The notes beneath the pieces are model-generated. The model had not been told where the DNA came from. It did no database searches and worked only from the letters and a program-made list of their open reading frames with translations. The translations under genes were made by a program, and so were the position numbers. This document shows positions 1 to 13,726 of a stretch of DNA of 64,000 bases, one piece after another. The DNA comes from Sabellastarte sp. h YS-2021 (lineage: Eukaryota > Annelida > Polychaeta > Sabellida > Sabellidae). The number at the start of each line of letters is the position of its first letter. Within the stretch, counting starts at the first letter, position 1. The stretch is from contig OZ024934.1 in NCBI GenBank assembly GCA_964017235.1, positions 76,784,706-76,848,705 on the forward strand, given 5' to 3'.

Positions 1-548
1 CAATAGATTGCCTGTATTTCATTTGGTATATCACTCGAAAACTCAAATATTTAAAAACATATATATTTGCTCTTATATATATATCTACATAAATGGTCTG
101 AGATAAAACTTTGACATATTAATGGCAGTGGTTAAGCATGTTATGAGTAATTAGCATTAATGAAATCACAGCGTTTCATGGGAAAATTATAATAAATATA
201 AAGGGTTTAAGTAAACTTAAGGAATACATAGTATAAATGAATTATCATATGCATTCAGGTCAAGAAATCACTAACCTTATGTTGGCTGTGTATCCTTACC
301 CAGAGGCAAGATAGCAATTTTGTCCAACAAAGATTTGCTAGGAAAAAAACCAATATAAGAGTAGTCTTACATGAAATTAATTGAATATTATTTGTATAAG
401 ACAAAATTATTATCTTTTTCCAGAAAGTGAAAATGTAGTAGAGCATTTAGCAGAATAGCAAAAAGCAGTTTTAAAATGAAACTTGGGGTGAATATTGTTA
501 TCAAAGTATGACAATATAATTCAAGTATATACTTGTAGGATTTCAATA

Positions 549-773
549 GGGGGCTCAGTGGTGTAGTGGCTACACATGTGCCCACTGACTATGAGGTCAG
601 CGGTTCAAACCCCGGACTGGATCCTATGTTGGAAACTTAGTAGTTAGTTACCAATGCCTGGTAGTTTACAGTCCAGAATCTTGGCCAACTAGTATGTGCT
701 GGTTTCCCCTGCTGTTGAAACTACCCATTGTGATACAACCTACACAATGTGTTGAAAGCGATGTTAAACCTGA
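549..773 (+). mobile_element. SINE family A copy
   Basis: tRNA-like head GGGGCTCAGTGGTGTAGTGG with the B-box-like GCGGTTCAAACCCC, then the family body (TTTACAGTCCAGAATC, CTGGTTTCCCCTGC) and the end TTGAAAGCGATGTTAAACC. Diverged copy. Confidence 0.8.
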
Positions 774-3735
774 TTTGAAACAATATAATATATAAATAGA
801 ATGTCGTTAATGAAATTTTACAGTATAGATTTCTCATAAAAATAGTCTTGTCAACTATTTTGTTTTTCAATTTTAAGATGCTCTTTAAGATATCCACCAG
901 TATTAACTAGGTATATTTTGACTAATTGATTAAATTGAGTTTAACATTGCATTCAACTCATTGTGTAGGTCACATTACAGTGTGTAGTTGTGGTGATAAC
1001 TGTGAAACAAAACACTGCGTGATAGTTGGTCAGGATTCTGCACTGAAAACTGCTGGACATAGGCAACAAAACCACTGACTTGCCCATTTTAGGTTCACAC
1101 AGAAATCAATCCAGGGCCACCTACAGTGGAGGCTGATGTATGCTATCTATTGTACCATTTTTTCCACTTATTCATGACTGAGATGTTCAGTCATAAGGCT
1201 GTTACGACTAATCGTTTGGGTGCTACAGCTAATTTTATAGCGTAATGATTGACCTTTGTTTGGAAAAGGTTAGTTGTATGAGTTAGATGATTACTGTACT
1301 AGAGTAGACAGGGAGTCTTGTTATGGGTTATATTTATGAGAAATAGCTATCCTAAGCAGGTTGTTAAGCTGATCGTTTGAGTTGTATGACTTCTCTTTTC
1401 TCTCTGGACAAATCACCTGGTTTGTCTGCCTTGCAGCAATTGTTCAATAAGATCAGTCGCAGCAGTCTACCAACTTCAAAATTAGCTAGGGCTTATAATA
1501 ACTCACAATTTTAGAACAGTGGTATAACAGTGGATATATTATATGACAAACTGCAGTTTTTAAAAATAAAAAAAAACTATTATTACATGTATAAATGAAG
1601 GAAAAAAATTCAAAATCTTAGCTAGTGTTTAATGTCTACTTGTTACCTTCTATACAACATTCAACTGAATGTGAAAAGGCGAACACCAACTTAAGTTACA
1701 TTAAAATTCCTTAAAGTCTCTCTTTAAGTTTCATCCTTAAACCTGATCAACAGTACCCAGCCACTATAACTCATAAAACTCAGTCAGAAAGGCGCCACAA
1801 GATCCACATTACCAGTCTAAAGTCACGTGACCTTTCTGTGGACATAAAAATTAATTTTTGCTTTATATTTAACATGGCTGATTTAACTTGAATAATATGC
1901 TCTTTTTATAGGAGTCATTTACACAGGTTCGTTGGGGCTGTCTGTTGAGGAATTGTCAAGTACTAAACTTAATTATAAAAAGTAAAATTTGATAATTTGT
2001 AAATAAATATTAAAATTAAATAAAACCTAATGTTTAAGGGAATTATGCCACTTAATGTTAATGTATGCAAATTACATTTAAAAGAGGAAAATCAAATCAC
2101 TACTTCATGTAACTGTAGTCAGTTAAGTAATTTAAATACAACCCTTCTTAGCCTAAGATTAGGAGTTGTAATACCAACTAGTTATATATTTGGGCCATAA
2201 TTTTTATAATTGACTTTAAGCGATCCTGATCCTATTTGACTATCGAGTTCTAAGAAGCTGTGAATACCCACCGGCTTGAATAATAAATATATAGATCATG
2301 GAACATTAAACCAATTTCATTTGATTATGTTTAATATCCATGTGGTGCTTGCAGGTTTTCTTTATCCATAATGGACTTTCTCTGTTGAGTAGATTCAATT
2401 CTGTCTTTATCATCTTTAACTGTACCTATTCAAATGTATTTTGTTTCAAAATAATCCAAAACCTATAAGCTAAAACCTGTTTAAAATACTAAAGCTATTA
2501 AATTATGATTAATGTACTTCATGGATTGTGTTTATTGGAACTATTCTATTAATTCCAGATTTTCAACATTTTCTGAATGAAAAAGATACCACAAGACATT
2601 ACTATTAGATTAGAAGATAAGCTATAACACTACATGAAAATTAAAATGAGTTATTGAAAACTAGCCTAATTTAGTAATGCATTTTTACATTTATGTAATT
2701 TACATAAAGTTATAAACAAAAAAAGACTTAATTTTCAGATTAACAAATCCTTGCTAATTAAAAGGTAAGGCAATGAAAATGCATATATGAACTCATCTCC
2801 AGTAATATTCACTAGATATTTTACTGGGGGCATCTTAAATCAATCCTGTTTGTTTGAACTGAAGGATCCAATCAAAGGTCAAAATGCTTGTAACCTATCA
2901 CCCCACTGTAGGGCTTGGTAGATTAAGCTTGAAACACCTGTATTATGAATGTGGGAACCAGTCTGTTCATTTCCGACTTCAAATTAATTAATGTCTACCT
3001 CAATTATAACTGAACAAATTGTATACTCTGTATATATACTTCTTTGAAAACATTACAAAACTATAAGCTATATTTTGGTATTAATTTAACAGATTTAGGT
3101 AAAGGTACAAATCATAGCTGTTTATATAAATAATAACTGAATTGGTAACGTATTAACAAACTTCCTTATGTTAGTGTTACCCAAGATGATTGCCCAAAGC
3201 ATTAATGTTATTGTAGATGTGTTAATGTAAATAAGAATTACCATGTGTTGAATAGGTATTAAATGAGGCATTTCTCATTTTTGTATAGTATAAATGGACC
3301 ATATTTCATAGACTTTTATTAAGCTATGTCATTCTGACTTTTGTGCACTTGAAAGTTATACCATTACTCATTAAAGTGAACGTTTTCTTCATTAAAATCA
3401 AAGTCACCAGTACCTCTGGTGTCTTGGAAAGCAACAGAAATGATTTAATTGTATTTCTTTTTCACTTTTCTTATTAGGTGCCCCTAATCTTACCCATTTT
3501 ACAAAATCTTAAAAGTAAAAATGTGTCCTTTATTAACTGTTCATTTTGTATTTATGGCAAAAGTCACTCTAAACTGTTTGAACAACAATAAAGTAAACCT
3601 GAAACTGGGCAGTTTTTGATTCAATGAGGATAACATTTTGACACTATCCTAATACTTTAGGGATTAAATACTGTCATAGTAGCATTTATGTAGTTAGTAT
3701 GTAATGTTTTTGATGTCAGGAAGTACCTTTTTAGC
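774..3735. other. No gene seen
   Basis: AT-rich single-copy-looking sequence with stops in all frames and no repeat I can define. Confidence 0.5.
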
Positions 3736-3739
3736 ATTT

Positions 3740-3903
3740 AATTCCCAACATATAACAGACTTTAAACATTGTATTATTCCTCCTTTCCGCTCATCAGTCT
3801 TTAAGTCAGTCAAACATGTTGGCCATAGTTTTGCCTTTGATGCTCCTAAGATGTGGAATGAACACCCTCATGACATGCATGACATCCTTTTAGCTATTGG
3901 AGA
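3740..3903 (+). pseudogene. 3'-terminal fragment of a non-LTR retrotransposon
   Basis: Encodes RSSVFKSVKHVGHSFAFDAP followed by KMWNEHPHDM, the short conserved segment found at the C-terminus of many non-LTR polymerases (SFxxxAPxxWNxLP). Nothing upstream is recognisable. Confidence 0.6.
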
Positions 3904-3924
3904 GCTCTGGAGACAAAAAAAAAA

Positions 3925-4019
3925 GTGATCTGTAGAAACGTGAGCTCTAGCAAGGCTCGCGCTTAAAAAACAGGTGATTCCTAGAAGCGCAAGCCTCTTT
4001 AGAGCTCGCGCTTAAAAAG
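3925..4019. repeat. 49-bp tandem pair
   Basis: GTGATC/T, TAGAA, a GC-rich AGCTCGCGCTTAAAAA block: units begin at 3925 and 3974 and both end with CTCGCGCTTAAAAA. Confidence 0.7.
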
Positions 4020-4035
4020 TTTGGTGTCTTCCCAC

Positions 4036-4152
4036 AGACTTTCATCTCTGTATGTGGGTTTAACTCAAACAAGTGGCAATTCTGAGGACCAGTTCCAAAA
4101 TGATCCCTGGCTGTTGGACAGGATGTAGTAAAACCTAATTTTGAACTTTGTC
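4036..4152 (+). mobile_element. SINE family B fragment
   Basis: CTGTATGTGGGTTTAACTC, CAAGTGGCAATTCTGAGG and ATGATCCCTGGCTGTTGGAC match the body of family B (as at 27131-27290). Confidence 0.65.
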
Positions 4153-4554
4153 TGTTCATGTAATGACCAGTCTTCCTTTAAAATCGAGCTGAGTGACCTT
4201 GCCCCTGCAGAACAGTGATCCTGCAAATTGTCTGATTTGTCTTTGCTAGTTCTGATGAGTAATCAGGATTTCTATGTTATCTTTGTAAATCATTGGAGTT
4301 GAATTCAGAACATAAAACCTCTATATTCGGTCATCAGACTCATGATATTTTCCAATAAATTAAGTTCCCGACAAATATGTGGTTATACCTTGCACTATGT
4401 TATCATCCAAACATTGTGCCCAAATCTCACTATTCTCTATTGGATGCAATAATGTCAACATTTTGAACTACTAGCAGTAACAGCTTAAGGCAATTACATT
4501 AAATTTTTACAATGGTACAATAATTTCAGTTGGGCAATCTAAAGAAATTCCTTG

Positions 4555-4718
4555 GCCTTGGCCTAGAGGTTAGCAAATTTGGTATGTAATCATAGACTGT
4601 CACCTTTGTGCTGTGCGTTCAACCCCACAAGTGACAATGCTGAGGGTCTGCCCCAATATGACTTTGGTTTTTGAAAAGGATGTAAAATCCTACCCTTGAC
4701 CTAAATCTTTCCTATATA
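4555..4718 (+). mobile_element. SINE family B copy
   Basis: tRNA-like head GGCCTAGAGGTTAGCAAATT, B-box-like CGTTCAACCCCACAAGTG, then CCCCAATATGACTTTGG and CCTTGACCTAAATC. Confidence 0.75.
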
Positions 4719-4880
4719 ATAGCCCACGATCATATTCAACAATTACAAAATTAGTTTTAGTGTCAGTTTAAGGCTATGTCTGGAGTAATGACGGGGTATG
4801 AGACTAACGCAAGTGGTTGTTGTGCTAATGTAGCGCACACAGGCATTTTGCAGAAGCATGATGTAGACAGGAAGAGTCAA

Positions 4881-4898
4881 TATGGCCGCACTTCCGGT
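4881..4898. promoter_or_regulatory. Possible core-promoter motifs (YY1- and ETS-like)
   Basis: ATGGCCGC directly followed by ACTTCCGG. Both motifs are frequent near animal transcription start sites, but no exon can be assigned next to them. Confidence 0.2.
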
Positions 4899-4899
4899 T

Positions 4900-7374
4900 A
4901 ATGTTGTTTGGTATCATAATGCAGTCTGAAGAAGTTCTCAATTGACACCCCAAACAGCTCACACCTAAAAGGAGTGTACATAAAGGGATATATGGGAGCC
5001 TATTGTAATGGCTTAAACAGAGTTTTTAACACATGTGGCATGATATTTAATCACTCAGTATGGCTCTTACAAGACAGGTTCTATTGTGAAAATAGATCAG
5101 AAGACATTTGAAACACATTAGAATAATATTCATCCGATAAGCCTTAAAACAAACTGGGCTAATTTATGGCTATTAAAGACAATAGAATTGAATGGCCTAA
5201 ATGGAATCCTTTTATCTGAGGAGGTAAACAGCTTACTAAGCTGTTGAAGATCTTAAGAAGCAAATGTGTGAAGATTTGAAATCAATGAGTTTAAATGACA
5301 GTTTCAATAGCTAAGCTGCTGTAGTAAGGATATATGAATTAAGAGTGAGAACAATAGATATGAAACACATCTGTAAGTTGATGCAAGCTACAATTATACT
5401 TTTAAGGTGTACATAAACTGAAATATGCTGCATGTACAATAAAAATAATAAACATATTACAATTTGTGATGAGATAAATGGTAATAGTTTTTTATAATGA
5501 AGGAAAAAAAATAAAAGAATTTCTTAAAATTACGATAAAGAGGTATGTGCTGAAAAAATATAACTATACCCCTATAGAGTAACAAGGTTAGCTTAACTGT
5601 TGCTAGGATTATTACTGTAAATCACTTGCCCACTAATCTTTCAACCAAACCATTAATTCTCTTACATCCCACATTTACTCTTTTTAATCTATCAGTTGGA
5701 GAGACAATGAAATGCCATCATTTAGACAATGCAGTCCGATAGAAGTCACTGATCTTTACTAATTCTTCTGTCAATATTCTAGCCGTATAAATCAAGAGGG
5801 TTCCATTGATGGTGATTAGCCTGGTGATTAGTCAGCCGTTTGATGTAGCCCTCGTATCGGGCACAGCTTTTGGATGCATTACAAGACTAAATCATCCACC
5901 TGGAATCTACCGTCATTAATATCTCTCTAAATCCTCAAAACGTTCCATTTTAATTTCATTTAAGTTCAGTTGATGTATTAAGCATTGGACAGATTATCAT
6001 TCAAAATGTCATATTGTAGCTTTTATGAACCAGTGGTCACAGTGATATGTGTTGAAGGGATTGATTGTTGCTATTGCCACTCAGGAAATGTCTGTTACCC
6101 ATCTGTCCTGCATTGTAGCAAGATGAACCGATATTGTTTACTTGTGCTTGTCCTTGTGTAAGTTAATTTGAATTTATTTTGACAAAAGTGTGCACTGAAC
6201 CAAACGCTACAGTCCAACTAGTTTAACTTATCTGTTTATCTGTTTTATATTAGTTTTTTTTTCAATCTTATGTATAATCAGATTTATAATAATAAAAATT
6301 GATCATGAAATAAATAATATTTGGCTTGGTCATTTATATAAAATGAAAACTTATTTTGTGAGCGATAATGAACTGTTTTAAAATTTTAAAATGATATACA
6401 CTTTCTATTTAAGACAACTTTACTTAAATTATCATCCAATAATATTAGTTGGAATTAAGAGGCAACCAATATCACACCAACCAATAAATAGGCACCATAT
6501 AAGTTGAGCCCAAAACAGATTATATAAACTTTTTCTGTATTGCTGCCAAGTGTAAATATCAAGGCTAACTAACCAAAATGGCAGCACTCACAGGATCAGT
6601 TTCTGCAGAGAAATCGGATTGGGGACCAGACTAAAACATCTTTTACCTAAACTTCCCAACCAAATATACCATCTAAATTATTTTTAACGGTGTCTTTTAA
6701 GTTGGTCATAATATCGTTTTACAAGGTACTGACACTCTAAATTGGCACAGATCTAATCAACTTACAGATAAGAAAGCATTAGTTTTTATTGTAGATTTTG
6801 ATTGCTAGAGTATGAATTCGCTGTTTACTTGCCCCTTGTGCCAAATTAAAATGTGTACAGAATTTTGACCGGGTGGAGAAGAACTTAACTTGATGAATAG
6901 TGGAACACAATACTTGTTTATCATTGTCCAAACGAATTTAATCTAACTATATGTATACATTCCCATGTACATAGGTTACGACAGCAGGTCCATCCATAGG
7001 AACCAAAATAAGTAATAAGATTTGGTGGGGTTGGAGGTTTTTACTGCAAAACATTATTTGATTGCAATAAAAAATAACAAATAAAAATAGCTAAAATTTA
7101 TGTTCAATGTTAAAAGGCTTATATTAAAACCAAGAAAAATTAATGTGTGGACCTGATATTGAGTATAACAATCTGTATATCTTTCACAATCTGAAAATAT
7201 ATGGCATCCTCTAATGTCCTGGGTTCCAAGAAGGGACAGCTTAACACCGAGCAAATTCATAATGCAGGAAGTGCCCACCAGAGGAGGATGACTATGGTGG
7301 TGTTCATGCTAGTCTGTACAGGTGAGTCATGAGATGGCTTCTAAAGCTTGAAATGGTCTGTGGGAATCTGACAT
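4900..7374. other. No gene seen; possible conserved non-coding stretch near 5690-5960
   Basis: Mostly AT-rich. The part from 5690 to 5960 is more complex, with TGGTGATTAG repeated at 5810-5835 and several TAAT cores, but it has no ORF. Confidence 0.35.
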
Positions 7375-7616
7375 TAATGGGAATGTTCCACTGGAACCGA
7401 CCCTATAATCGACTCTACGGCTCTAGGGTCAATTTCAAGATTCGGGATTGAAAATGCTGGGTCAGTTACATCTCCCCAACAGGAAGTAGTACATCCTGGC
7501 TTCCTGGATAAAGATCTTCACCTGAACTGGGGTCGGGATGGTTTTCTCTATGCCAAGACGGGAAACTATCACGACAAGCCATAAACCCATAACAGACAAG
7601 CTGTAGCAAGTCATGA

Positions 7617-7777
7617 TTTATTAATTTGGGGTTTTACGTCGCTTTCAACACTGTACAGGTCATATCACGATGGGTAGTTGGAAGGGCAGAGGAAACCAGT
7701 ACATACAGTTTGTTAGGGTTCTGTACTGTAAACTGCCGACCAACGGCAAGCATCTACCAGCTTTCCCACTTGAGGCC
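7617..7777 (-). mobile_element. SINE family A copy, 5'-truncated, nested in the old Harbinger element
   Basis: Flanked by a 14-bp direct duplication GTAGCAAGTCATGA (7603-7616 and 7778-7791). On the reverse strand it keeps the body (TTTACAGTACAGAACCCT-like, GGTTTCCTCTGCCCTTCC) and the AAATAAATAA tail, but the tRNA-like head is lost. The duplication indicates LINE-type target-primed insertion after the Harbinger element had landed. Confidence 0.9.
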
Positions 7778-7904
7778 GTAGCAAGTCATGACAAGCTGTA
7801 CTGACAACCAAACAAGACTGGAGCATTGTCCCGACCCACCCCAACTTGACTAATTAATTCCTTGTGTCTGGATCAAGAGTTGGGACCGAACCCACACCAT
7901 ATAA

Positions 7905-7917
7905 CCCCCCCCCCCCC
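7905..7917. repeat. Poly-C run
   Basis: Thirteen consecutive C, inside the old Harbinger element. Confidence 0.9.
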
Positions 7918-8152
7918 TGTTGGTGACAGAAAACATCATTTGTCACTGCAAAGATGCCAGCTCTACATCGCAGAGACTTTCTACAGAAGCTTAGGGTACT
8001 TTTGTTTTTAATGAGTTTAATATGTTGATTTTCATCATGATTTACAGACAGAGAAGGAGACATCTGAACCCAGGAGAAGCACCTGCCCTACAGCCAGCAA
8101 CATAGCCCTAGCCAGCCCCCAGGAAAAGAAGAAAGCCACCAAACCCCTGGTC

Positions 8153-8757
8153 ATGCCCTGGATCGTTCAAAGACAAGAACAAGGATGCTACAGCAACCTC
8201 CTGGTGGACTTAATACACACTGATATCTCAGGATACCAGAAACTGGCAATAATGCAGAGACACCTGGCAACAGTATCACTGTCTGGTTGGCAGAACCACC
8301 ATCTGCAAATTCGCCCCCTAGATCTGCCAAGCCATCCCTGCTAAATTCCATGACGAATATTTGCAATGCTCTACTAGCCCGGACGAGAGGAAAGGGCTGT
8401 AGGGGAGCACATCACCATGAAGAAACCAAGGGAACCAGGCAGTGACTTTTATAACTACAAGGGCTTATTTTCCCTGGTGCTACTAGCCCTGGTCGATGCA
8501 GAATACAGATTCCTCTTGGCCAATGTGGGGTCAAATGGCTCGTGATTTGAGGGAGAAAACCAAGGAAGGCACCTTGGGGCTTCCACCACCTGAACCACTG
8601 GGGGGAGGGTGAGATTTACACTATATCTTCCTGGGTGACCACTCATTTGCCTTGATGCCATGGATGGTGAAACCCTACACCAGAAGGCAACTCACAGGAG
8701 AAGAAAGAATAGCAAACTACAAGATCTCCAGAGGCAGGTGGGTGGTTGAAAGGACGG
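8153..8757 (+). pseudogene. Decayed Harbinger transposase
   Basis: Pieces in several frames align in order with the transposase at 52403-53713: PWIVQRQEQGCYSNLLVDLI near the start, VGRTTICKFAP (helix-turn-helix), FHDEYLQCSTSPDE, then NYKGLFSLVLLALVDAEYRF, then FLGDHSFALMPWMVKPY and EERIANYKISRGRWVVERT. The second catalytic Asp (GDHSFAL) and the Glu (VVERT) survive, while the first catalytic DGKH region is missing. Multiple frameshifts and stops make it non-functional. Confidence 0.85.
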
Positions 8758-9039
8758 TAAGTTTTTCAAGACAAGACAGTAACAGTATAGGACAAGACAG
8801 AAAGTGTGATTGACAAGCCCTAGAGATCCATGACAGGATAGTTTCCAGGTAGACGGAGCCAAAGTCTGGATACAGAGTCATGGAGGGGTGTTGAAATATC
8901 AAACATGTTTGATATTTGGGGATCCATCACAACTAGCCAGGAAACTACACCAATCCTAACCAACTCTATAAACAATGCTCCCGGCCCTCGAAAAATATCT
9001 AGTTACAAACAAGTCGGCTCTAGTGGAACACCCCAATAA

Positions 9040-11345
9040 GTGGGAGCCTTTTCCATTCCTCCAGAGAGGCAGTGATCGAACCATGCATGCCAATGGCCTT
9101 TCTGAGATGGACTGAGGAAACTGAGAGTCTATATTCACGAGTCAGCAACTAGTGGCATTAATATATGTAATTGTTCTGTTTTATTAGAAATAACTTTATA
9201 AAATATATGGAGTGGTTCTTTTTCTGTCCTTAAGATTACTTGGCAAATAAAGTAACCAGGATGGAAATGCCTTGTTTGACTGGACTCCATAGTTCTGTAA
9301 ACATTTGTCTACTGTGGATTTTTAGATGGACAAAATCTTAAAGTACATGATCTTGTCTCTTATTTTTAATATTAACTTCTCAAACCTCTTGACAATGTAT
9401 GTTGTTTATATCAATTAATAATCCTGCTTTCTCATTGTATTGGTATTTTGTAAAAAAAGTATAGTCTTTTCCCAGATGACCACAGATATTTCTACACATT
9501 TACTCATGTAATTTGTCAATCTATATACACAGTTTTAAAGTAGGAAGCCACTGATGATGAGCAAAACATACTTGATCAAACATTGGTACAACATCACAAA
9601 ATGACATGATGTGATTGTGGATAAATATTGTGTACATTAAGGCTTAGACAACACTATTATTATTCATGAATCTAGAAGTGATTGTTTGAGGTTTGTCAGA
9701 GGCCTGTGTGTGGTAGCAAGCAATGAATGTAGTAGGCTTACTTGTGTAAACCTACAAATTGATTTGCTTCTGAAATACCCACAAGTTTTAGTTTAAGTCT
9801 CGTAAGACTGAGATATATGCAATCCTTACATTGGTCAGTGGCTTGCACTCTTGGATTGTACTTTACTTATATCACTGATGCTAAAATACTGTCAAACATG
9901 TTAACAATGTTTGGTCTGCAACATTGCATACTTAACTTGTATGTTGTTCAACATTTTACACAACAAGGTTTATGTTTAATGTTTCTCTGAACTAAGTCTC
10001 AAGCTCAGTGAAACTGTAATCTTGGCAATGGACAAATTGTGGACATAGGACAACACTTTAATTGACAGGTTCTGACCTCGAACTTCAAGTGGTAAGAGAA
10101 CATCATAATCATCATGTATGTCAAGTTAAACATGCCACTCAATTTACAATTTACTTTATTTTTACAGTCAGACTTCTCGAATTTTATTGACATCACCTTG
10201 GTTTTGGTTTCCCACTGAGTTATGGGTATGAGTGAATTGCTGCTGTTTTAAATATGATAACAGAGCTTAAACCACAGCAGATTTTCCTATGACATTTCAA
10301 TACTGAGTCAATGCCACACATTTTGGCAACAAATAGGATAACATCATTTCTATCTGGACACTCCAACCTATCTGGAAATGTTTTTACAATTATGTAATTC
10401 ATTTGTATGTTGTAATTTAACAATGACAGAAGTATTAATGAAAAATATTTAAGTCATTTTAAATTCAATCGGGATAGTGGTATTTTTTAAAATTTAATTT
10501 GGAATGGAATTGACCTTGCTCGAATTTAGCTAATTAACATGTGGTTACTTCATTTCATAGTCTGCAAAAAAACCTCAAAACCCTTTGGCTGATTTAAATA
10601 GTTAGCAAAATTGCTTTTAAAGGGCTGTCCAAGAAGAGATAGTTCATTTACCAGAAGGCGTCCATCCCCATCTTAGCATGGAGTAAGACAAAGTCACAAA
10701 TGAGGAACTCTACTGTAACAAAGCCAAAGATACCATACTTAATGTTGATATATTATTAATGTAAATCTACGTGTTCAGTTCAAATGCTAGAATAATTGAA
10801 AAGTGATCAGTGTCAGTTCTGAGTATAATGTCCTATACTAGACAGCACAATTGTAACTTAAGGACACTATATTGAAAACACCGAATTAATTACAATTCAT
10901 CAGTTCATAAAGCCACTGGACATGTTTTACCAGGGGGAACTGCATCAAACTTTGGGGCATATATGTGTATAATTATATAAGCTTTCTAATCATACACAAT
11001 GTTTCTGCTTGTATTGTTTTATTTGGGACATGCCAAACATAGAGCTTCACTACTTCTCGACAGTCATCTTGAAAGTAATTTCCCAGCTTTGAGTCCATTT
11101 ACTATCAGAGCTACATTTTGGGGTCCAGGAAAGCAGTCAGGGCGAATCTTGGGCTTATTTTGGAGTTGAGCTATTTCATTAGAATTTTTGAGGTAATATG
11201 TTAATGCACAGTCATAAGTCTAACTCAAGGTTAGACTGATTCAGTGACTTTCAAAGTCAAAGGTCAACCTTGGGGTTTTATGCCCAGGGTCATGTGGGGA
11301 CAGGTCCTCAGTATTAATTGATACTAGTGGGACTCAAATCACAGA
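9040..11345. other. No gene or defined repeat seen
   Basis: Open frames here are short and show no family features. Confidence 0.45.
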
Positions 11346-11349
11346 GATA

Positions 11350-11592
11350 GTGGGCCATGGTGGCACAGTGGTAACACTCTCGCCTCCCACCTCTGAGGCC
11401 AGGGTGTGGTTCCTCATGGCCTCAAGTGGGAAAGCTGGTAGTTGCTTGCCGTTGGGCGGCAGTTTACAGTACAGAACCCTGACAAACTGTATGTACTGGT
11501 TTCCTCTGCCCTTCCAACTATCCGTCATGATATGACCTGTACAGTGTTGAAAGCGACAACACTGTACTAAATCCCAAATAAATAAATAAACA
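11350..11592 (+). mobile_element. SINE family A copy, full length
   Basis: tRNA-like head (GGGCCATGGTGGCACAGTGG, CTCGCCTCCCACCTCTGAGG), body with TTTACAGTACAGAACCCTGA, the end TTGAAAGCGACAACACT and an AAATAAATAAATAAA tail. Confidence 0.88.
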
Positions 11593-13700
11593 AACTTCAA
11601 GGAAAATTCTGGAGATCCGTATTGTATCTAAGGTGAACACCAAGATGTAAATTTAACTGATCAAGTTGAAGTAAATTGATATGTTAGCTATTTTGAACAA
11701 AATGTGTCACTTTTTACAATAACTATAGGGGAAAACCACACGGGTAAAGATGAATTAAACAAAACCCCATTTCATAACGTATTGCTGCTTTTGCAACAGA
11801 CCTGCCTCAGACTGGATGTCTTGAGTTTAAGACTTACATATCAAAATTGGCATTGGCATATCTTATTCTGATGTAGCACTTTGGAAGAGAAGTAGGGTGC
11901 AAGAGATAATCTTTGAATAATGTAGATTCAAAGATATTTTTAAAGAAATTGCAACTGTTTTGAAATAAGCAAGACTATTTTAGCATGTCATTGAAGGACA
12001 TGTAAAATAACTTTTATGATACTGTCATTAAATACTAAACCCCAAATGTTCTTGCTGTTACAATAGTTTTGTTTCAAGGTTTTAATAAGATAATTCCTAA
12101 ACATAAAGCAAAGATTTTGCAGCTTGCCACAAACGTGGATAAACAATGTCCCTGAATATGGATTCAGTTATGTTTAAGACATGTATGTGGAAAAAACAAT
12201 TTTAAAGAAAGAGAAAAGAAAGTTATTACTTGAATGTTACAATGAGTCCCCCCATCCCATATATTTACATTTTGAACATTGCACTGTACCTGAATAGTGC
12301 TATCTGAATATTCCTGAGTAACAGATTTAGTGTGAGATAAGTTGTATTTATATAGAAAAATATGCATGAACAAAGCCATTTGGAATATATGGGATATATT
12401 GTTGTACATTCAGTTGGGATGAGATATGAAAAAAAGTATACAACCTGGTAAATCTGGTGAATGGAAACTTGTACAAAGGATATGGTATCTGGAAGCTGAT
12501 GCTGAGAAAAAAACCGAACTTATATAATGGATATAAATTTATTTTTGTGGAGTTCTTGGGACTGGTTTATTTAGTATGTTTTCTGACACATACACATGTT
12601 GAAATAAAATTAATAGAAGAACATTTGTCTCTGAAAAATTAAAAACTTTTTCATAGAATTTGAATAAATCCAGAATTTCTAAATTAATCCCTAGTGGACC
12701 CTGTGTGAGTATATCACTCAATATGTAAAAGCATGGCAGTCACTCCTTTAAGGACAGTAATTGGCATCCTTGTACAGCTGTATATCTGTGAATACATAGC
12801 AATAAGTTAAGGGCAAGTGTTTGATTTGATGATGGTAAGGTATCCTAAACAAACATGTAATCTACATTTGTCAACAGGATCAAGATTCCACTCAGGGATA
12901 ATGTTTGTGACCTAATCATGACCACAGCACTTGACCAAGTATTTATAGACGGTTGTTAATAGGATATCTAATTTCATTCAGCAAAATTCAGACTTAAAAT
13001 CTCTACTCCCCCAAGAGAGACTGTAGTTGAACCAGTCTAAAAAGTAATTAATTTCCCTTGATTTACCTTTGATGTAATGGTCATTTTCACAAATATCTCA
13101 TTGATTACAGTTTTCTAATAAAGCTCACAAGCTCGAAGTTAACACACAACAACTTGAATTTAAGTCTTAAACTACTGTGACAGGGAAATTTCATAAGTGT
13201 GTAATATATATTTGGTAGCTACCACCAATCAGACATTTTGATTGATGGGATGTATATTGGAGAGTCTTATCTTAATAAACAATATACACAAGGCAAGGGG
13301 GTAAGATTTATATAAGGAGTTAATTTAGCTCAGCATATATATTTGTGCAAAGGTGCCTGCTAGACCAGTGACCTCACTTCTTTGCAAATACAGAGCTCAT
13401 TAAAGTGTCAAGGTCAATATTATAGGTCTACATATTCCTGGCTAAAATGACCTATCCTAAAAGAAAAACTAACTTGTAGTTGTTATTTACCTAAGATACA
13501 TTTATGCCACCACAACATAGGGCATAAAGAAATACATCAATGCAAGAGTAGGAATTGCCTATTAGTGAGTTAACTTTAGGATTTTTGTGCAGTGCTACAT
13601 AAAATTGTTGGTGAGATGGCATATCTTATAAACTGAAATTTTCATGAGGTATTAATTGAGCTATTTTAGCCAATGAACTTGGACGGTGAAAATTAATCCA
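11593..13700. other. No gene or defined repeat seen
   Basis: Short frames only; stops are frequent on both strands. Confidence 0.45.
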
Positions 13701-13705
13701 ATGCG

Positions 13706-13724
13706 ATAATAATAATAATAATAA
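13706..13724. repeat. (AAT)n microsatellite
   Basis: Six perfect ATA/AAT units just before a family C copy. Confidence 0.9.
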
Positions 13725-13726
13725 GG

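Larger units (their letters stand above)
7378..9036. mobile_element. Old degraded PIF/Harbinger element with nested SINE
   Basis: TAA flanks both ends (7375-7377 and 9037-9039). The termini are inverted repeats (left TGGGAATGTTCCACTGGA; right, reverse strand, TTGGGGTGTTCCACTAGA). It holds a transposase pseudogene on + and a 24-bp perfect palindrome at 8894-8917 whose core ATCAAACATGTTTGAT is shared with the younger elements. There is no trace of the partner gene, so the element is internally deleted. Confidence 0.85.
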
